NCBI GenBank assembly: GCA_023091665.1
Contig: JALJCQ010000018.1
Coordinates: 310,001 to 374,000 of the forward strand
Source: Pythium myriotylum
Taxonomy: Eukaryota > Oomycota > Peronosporomycetes > Pythiales > Pythiaceae
Reading direction: 5' to 3'
DNA: 64,000 nucleotides
Positions 60,276 to 64,000 of the stretch are shown here, one piece after another. Position numbers and translations under genes: made by a program. Each line of letters opens with the position of its first letter. The first letter of the stretch is position 1. Below the pieces are notes generated by a model that did not search any database, was not told where the DNA came from, and saw only the letters and a list, made by a program, of their open reading frames with translations.

Positions 60276-62579
60276 CCATCGCATTGATGATGGAGGCCCA
60301 ACGCAGTCGACTTCAACCTCCATCATCATCATTAGGGTATGTGTAGTTCGTGTAGCCATCTTCGTGTCACATATGGACAGTCTATAATCGTTTGGAGTGC
60401 ATTCAGCGGCAGCTGACATGTCAACTTCCGTGATCTGGGGTCATTGACTCCCGGTAGTTTCGCCGGTCTCTTCGCCCCACCATCGTCAATGGATGATAAA
60501 ATAACGCTTCGGCATTCGAAGTTGCAGAAACTTAGAGCTTTGGACCTCGTCGTTTTAAACAATGGTTGCGCCAACTCTGCCTGCCCAGACGAGCAAAAAA
60601 AAACGCCCGAGAATCGAGTCCCGCAGAGGTCGGGGGAGGCGGAGGTCGGAGGTCGGAGGTCGGAGGTCAGAGGTCAGAGGTCCCGGGATGGGATGGGTGA
60701 CTCGGTGGGAGTCACAAACCCAAATCCGTATGCCCGCAAGGTCACAGCTTGATTAGCTCGCTCCTGTACAACATGAAGCACAGTACTGTATAAAGGAGTC
60801 ACCTGACAGTGAGCTATCCATGCATGGTGCCGATGGACTCATCCAAGGTAATCATGTGTCACGATGACCACCTCGCAGTGTTCTGTGACCAGAACTGCAA
60901 CAGAACACACGCCGTCCGAACGATTAAAAAGGGATGCCACCGAGCAGGTCCGCAAACAGGATGGCTCAAGTGTCGGACGGGGACGCAATAGAGTTCTCGA
61001 AGTTGGCAATAGTGCGTGTCACAGTAAATCAACCAAAACAACGGCATGATTGCACACGTGTGCCAGAGAGCATAGCAAAGCATTCCTACCGGGTGGATGC
61101 GCTCGCTTGATGGGTTCCGGAGCGATGCCCATTATAGATGCACTGTCGCTGACGAATAAATACTCACAACTTGTCTGCGAAGCGATAAGATCGTCTCCCA
61201 AAATGTCATAATGGATGCCACGAGCTACAACTTGAAACAGATGCGTCCACGTCGGAAGCGGGACCCATCTTCACCGAAGTTAGCGTAGAACCGGCCCCGA
61301 CAACAGCTGACAAGGTAAGATCGGTGGATATTGTCTCGGATAAAAGACCTCTGTATATCCTCACAGCCATCCCAACGTCGAGCATAGCCCTCCTTCCTAG
61401 CAGACCGCCCATGGGGCTGCAATCCACCTCCATCTCCACCTCGTCCTCTCTCACTCACTCTCCAATCTCCCACGACAAACTCAAGTCACCCAGCAAATAA
61501 AGACTACCCAGTCCACACCTCCACACCCCCAAACCCAAACTATGGTCGCCATCCTCACCAAGATCGCAGTCGCCGCCTCGCTCGCACTCACCGCCCTCAC
61601 CGCCGACGCTGCTGTCATCAACCACGGCGCTGTCCCGGTCTGGCCGCAACCCAACCCCGTCGGTGGTAACCAGAAACTCGCCGTCAAGTTCAAGCCAATG
61701 ATCAAGTATGAGAACTCGTGCTCCGCGTACCCGGCCGTCGACCAGTGGGGTAACACTGGCGGTGGACTCAAGCCCACGGGCTCGCCCGGCGCTGGCTGCA
61801 GGGATCGCTCCAAGGGACAGATCTATGCGCGCACTGGATGGTACAACGGACTTTTCGTCATCATGTACGCCTGGTACATGCCCAAGGACTCATCGAGCAC
61901 CGGCATCGGCCACCGCCACGAGTGGGAGAGTCTCGTCGTCTGGCTCAGCAACAGCAACGAGCAGACCGCGCGCATCGTCGCGCTCTCGGCCTCGGCCCAC
62001 GGTGGCTACCGTTCGACGTCCCACCCAAGCGTCGCGAATATAGTGACTCCCCGGGTTCGCTACTGGTTCGACTGGCCGCAGACCCACGAACTAGGATTCG
62101 CTGGAGAGGACGGTGAGCAGCAGCCGCTCATCCAGTGGGACCAGCTCACGGATGCCGCGCGCAACGCGCTCGAGACGACCGACTTCGGCCGAGCCAATGT
62201 GCCATTCAAGAACGGCAACTTCCAGAACAACCTCGCCAAGGCCTGGTTCAAGTAGGCAGGTAGTCACGATTGAGGATCGGTGGAGGGGGGAGGGGGACGG
62301 GTCTACTCAGTCTCTCCTGGAGATGGCGCTTCTGCCCACCACGCAACAACGAAGCTCCGCCAGGATTTCTCCCTTCTATCCAGTATGCTTCCGGTCACTC
62401 TACTCGACGATGACTCACTTTCAGCCTCGCTAATTTGATGATTTCATCCTGTCCCAACAAAAAACCTGTTCATCTGACTGACTGATCCCAACAATCTTTC
62501 AACTTTCATCTCATCCTTGAACTAACGGAGTTCGTACACACAGCACTCACAATGGATTTCCGTTGGTTTCCCGTTTCTG
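60276..62579 (+). repeat. Right arm of the 4.65-kb palindrome
   Basis: Reverse complement of 57925-60213 with 15 extra bases at about 60754-60768 and a few substitutions. The similarity stops abruptly at 62579. Carries NLP10. Confidence 0.95.
61542..62255 (+). CDS. NLP10: secreted NPP1-type NLP in right palindrome arm
   Basis: A 237-residue intronless NLP, mirror twin of NLP9 with one amino-acid difference (Phe for Ser in HELG[SF]AGEDG). Signal peptide 1-23, cysteines C60 and C86, and GHRHEWE at 123-129. The ATG at 61542 follows a C-rich, A-rich leader. A weak Inr/FPR-like TCACTCTCCAATCT lies about 80 bases upstream. Both copies are transcribed away from the palindrome centre, each with its full upstream region inside the arm, so both could be expressed. 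Stop TAG directly after LAKAWFK. Confidence 0.95.
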   Translation: MVAILTKIAVAASLALTALTADAAVINHGAVPVWPQPNPVGGNQKLAVKFKPMIKYENSCSAYPAVDQWGNTGGGLKPTGSPGAGCRDRSKGQIYARTGWYNGLFVIMYAWYMPKDSSSTGIGHRHEWESLVVWLSNSNEQTARIVALSASAHGGYRSTSHPSVANIVTPRVRYWFDWPQTHELGFAGEDGEQQPLIQWDQLTDAARNALETTDFGRANVPFKNGNFQNNLAKAWFK

Positions 62580-62756
62580 AACGGCTCAAGCCATGCGCCA
62601 CAATAAAGTGGGAACTGCATTTAGCAAAAACTATTGTATTAGATCAAACAGTAATGATTTTCACAGTTGCCGACAAAGGATTTACATGCAGATACGTACC
62701 TGAATCCAATATATGAAAATTAGCTATTGAAGGACTATTCAAATTGAGACCCTCTA

Positions 62757-63110
62757 CGATGGTGATGATGATCAAGGTGTTGTCTATTGAGCGCAAGCAC
62801 TGTACTCTAATAGCTGGAGCTCTATGCGTTCCTCGTTACCGTGGGTCAACGTGACTAAGGAGCCAGGGGGCCACAATATCGGCTGGGCGCCTGGCTGTAT
62901 TGTAGAGTTGACGAAGCTGGTCGTTGTGGGGTGAGTAGTAGTCGCGCATTTGGCGGATGATAAGCGCGCTGTCCCCGATGACCGTAATGCCACGCCAGTC
63001 GTTGCTCGCCGCCGCTCGAAGGCAGTCGATGAGGCCTCGATATTTCGCTCGATTGTTGGCGGTCAGTGGGTCCGGCAGGCTTGTTGCGGAGCTCCAGAGG
63101 ATGAGACGCT
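62757..63110 (-). mobile_element. LINE-like 3' remnant with partial RNase H
   Basis: The minus strand from about 63110 to 62836 reads without a stop: LILWSSATSL, TANNRAKYRGL, VIGDSALIIRQM, and ends PWLLSHVDPR-TAA. These match the RNase H remnant at 55.5 kb, except that Gln-Ala-Glu of the helix is Arg-Ala-Lys here, so a catalytic Glu is lost. The stop is followed by the same non-coding end (CTCCAGCTATTAG, CAATAGACAACACCT) and an ATCATCATC tail. No start codon. The fragment abuts the stop codon of the neighbouring phosphoesterase. Confidence 0.65.
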
Positions 63111-64000
63111 CTATGCAGCATACAGGACTTCTTCGAGCTGCTTCTTCTCCACCTCACCAAGCAACCTCCGCCAACTGCGGATCCTACGACGATTCTCACC
63201 GTCCACACTCCACTCGATCACGCGCGCGCGTCGTGGGATATCACTGTCGCCGTACGCCGTGCCCATGCCGATGCCTCCGCCGTAACAGAGCTGCACGCCG
63301 TCCCGCTTGAAGCAGAAGTCGTTGAGGTGGTCGTGACCGCAGAACGTCGCCTTCACTTCACCCAACTCCACGAGCGACGAGAATAAGTTTGTGTTGACCT
63401 GTGAAGACAGCACTTCGTCCTTGCGATCTCCCTTCGATCGGAGGTATTTGGTTTCCATGGCGTACTCAGGTAGAGGAATGTGGAAGAACATGATCGCCGG
63501 CACCGAGTCATTATTTGCCGAGTGGTTCTGCGATAATTGACGGTAGTATGCCACCTGACTAGGCTTGATCCAGTCGTACTTGGACACATAATCTCGCACA
63601 CCATGGTGTTTGTCGGGGTACGCGTGCGAGTCAACAAAGTACATGCGGAACACAGTTCGCCCAGCTGATCCCCACGGTCCGTCGACCGATGCCTGCACGC
63701 TCAGCTCGTAGTTGCCGACTCCATCGATGTTCTTCGGACCACTGCGAGCGTACGCCAGTGGCTTCTTCACGTACATCCGCATTTGGTCTCGTCGTGGGAA
63801 GTTCTTCTCGTCGTCGTGGTTGCCGAAGATGACGGCGAACGGGATGCCTCTGGCTTCAACACCGACGGTGACGGCGTCGATGGCCTTTTGGCGTAGACTC
63901 TTCTTGAATACTTGCACGTTGTCTCCCGAGAACATGACAAAGTCTGGTTTCTCGACGTCGAGCAGTTCGTTGACGAATTTGGTCATGAGAGCCTCATTAC
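63111..64000 (-). CDS. Calcineurin-like metallophosphoesterase (5' partial)
   Basis: A metallophosphatase related to the DCR2/plant PAP29-type purple acid phosphatases. The frame is open through the window edge; an ATG at 63986 is not the real start, because the first metal motif (DxH) must lie upstream. Visible motifs: FSGDNV (GD.. metal block), FGNHDDE (GNHD block), a histidine in FFHIPLPEY, and FCGHDHLND (GHDH block), the last three quarters of the two-metal site in the right order. The C-terminus is basic and helical (NRRRIRSWRRLLGEVEKKQ). TAG at 63111-63113 lies next to a retroelement remnant. Probably an active phosphatase; substrate unknown. Confidence 0.85.
   Translation of the reverse strand, partial: NEALMTKFVNELLDVEKPDFVMFSGDNVQVFKKSLRQKAIDAVTVGVEARGIPFAVIFGNHDDEKNFPRRDQMRMYVKKPLAYARSGPKNIDGVGNYELSVQASVDGPWGSAGRTVFRMYFVDSHAYPDKHHGVRDYVSKYDWIKPSQVAYYRQLSQNHSANNDSVPAIMFFHIPLPEYAMETKYLRSKGDRKDEVLSSQVNTNLFSSLVELGEVKATFCGHDHLNDFCFKRDGVQLCYGGGIGMGTAYGDSDIPRRARVIEWSVDGENRRRIRSWRRLLGEVEKKQLEEVLYAA

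Overview
The window is nuclear DNA from an oomycete (water mould), most likely a plant-associated Pythium/Phytophthora-type lineage. The reasons are ten NPP1-type NLP (necrosis- and ethylene-inducing peptide 1-like) genes, copies of the oomycete Inr+FPR core promoter just upstream of several of them, short GT-AG introns, an intact chromodomain Gypsy retrotransposon, and a bZIP/START-like gene of the M96 type. The species cannot be fixed from sequence alone.

Layout. 1-9.8 kb: an array of eight NLP copies (seven +, one -). The first is cut by the window edge and the second is frameshifted at its active-site motif. 10-17.6 kb: two related Ser/Thr kinases separated by relic-rich DNA. 19-38 kb: three minus-strand paralogues of a Cys/His-rich family I do not recognise, plus one decayed copy. 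This array is interrupted by a 6.4-kb Ty3/Gypsy chromovirus with apparently identical LTRs and a TGAGA target duplication (24130-30511). 39.5-54.8 kb: a housekeeping block with an EF-hand-like protein, an IQ-motif inositol-polyphosphate 5-phosphatase, a third kinase, two aspartic-protease-fold proteins with altered active sites, a TrmA/RlmD-type RNA methyltransferase with a predicted mitochondrial presequence, and the M96-like protein. 55-57.9 kb: a LINE-like remnant and a partial ion channel. 57.9-62.6 kb: a 4.65-kb palindrome with 2.3-kb arms, each carrying one NLP gene. 62.7-64 kb: a second LINE-like remnant and the 3' part of a calcineurin-like phosphoesterase.

How it fits together. The ends of the window are effector-rich, repeat-rich and fast-changing (tandem duplication, probable gene conversion, inverted duplication, pseudogenisation). 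The centre is ordinary conserved gene space. The NLPs all have signal peptides, two conserved cysteines and a GHRH[DE]WE motif, so they are secreted type-1-like NLPs. They probably act on plant membranes, though some oomycete NLPs are non-cytotoxic. The strongest candidates for something undescribed are the tandem Cys/His 'NALPHGEST' family, the palindrome with a LINE-tail-like sequence at its centre, and the paired pseudo-aspartic proteases.
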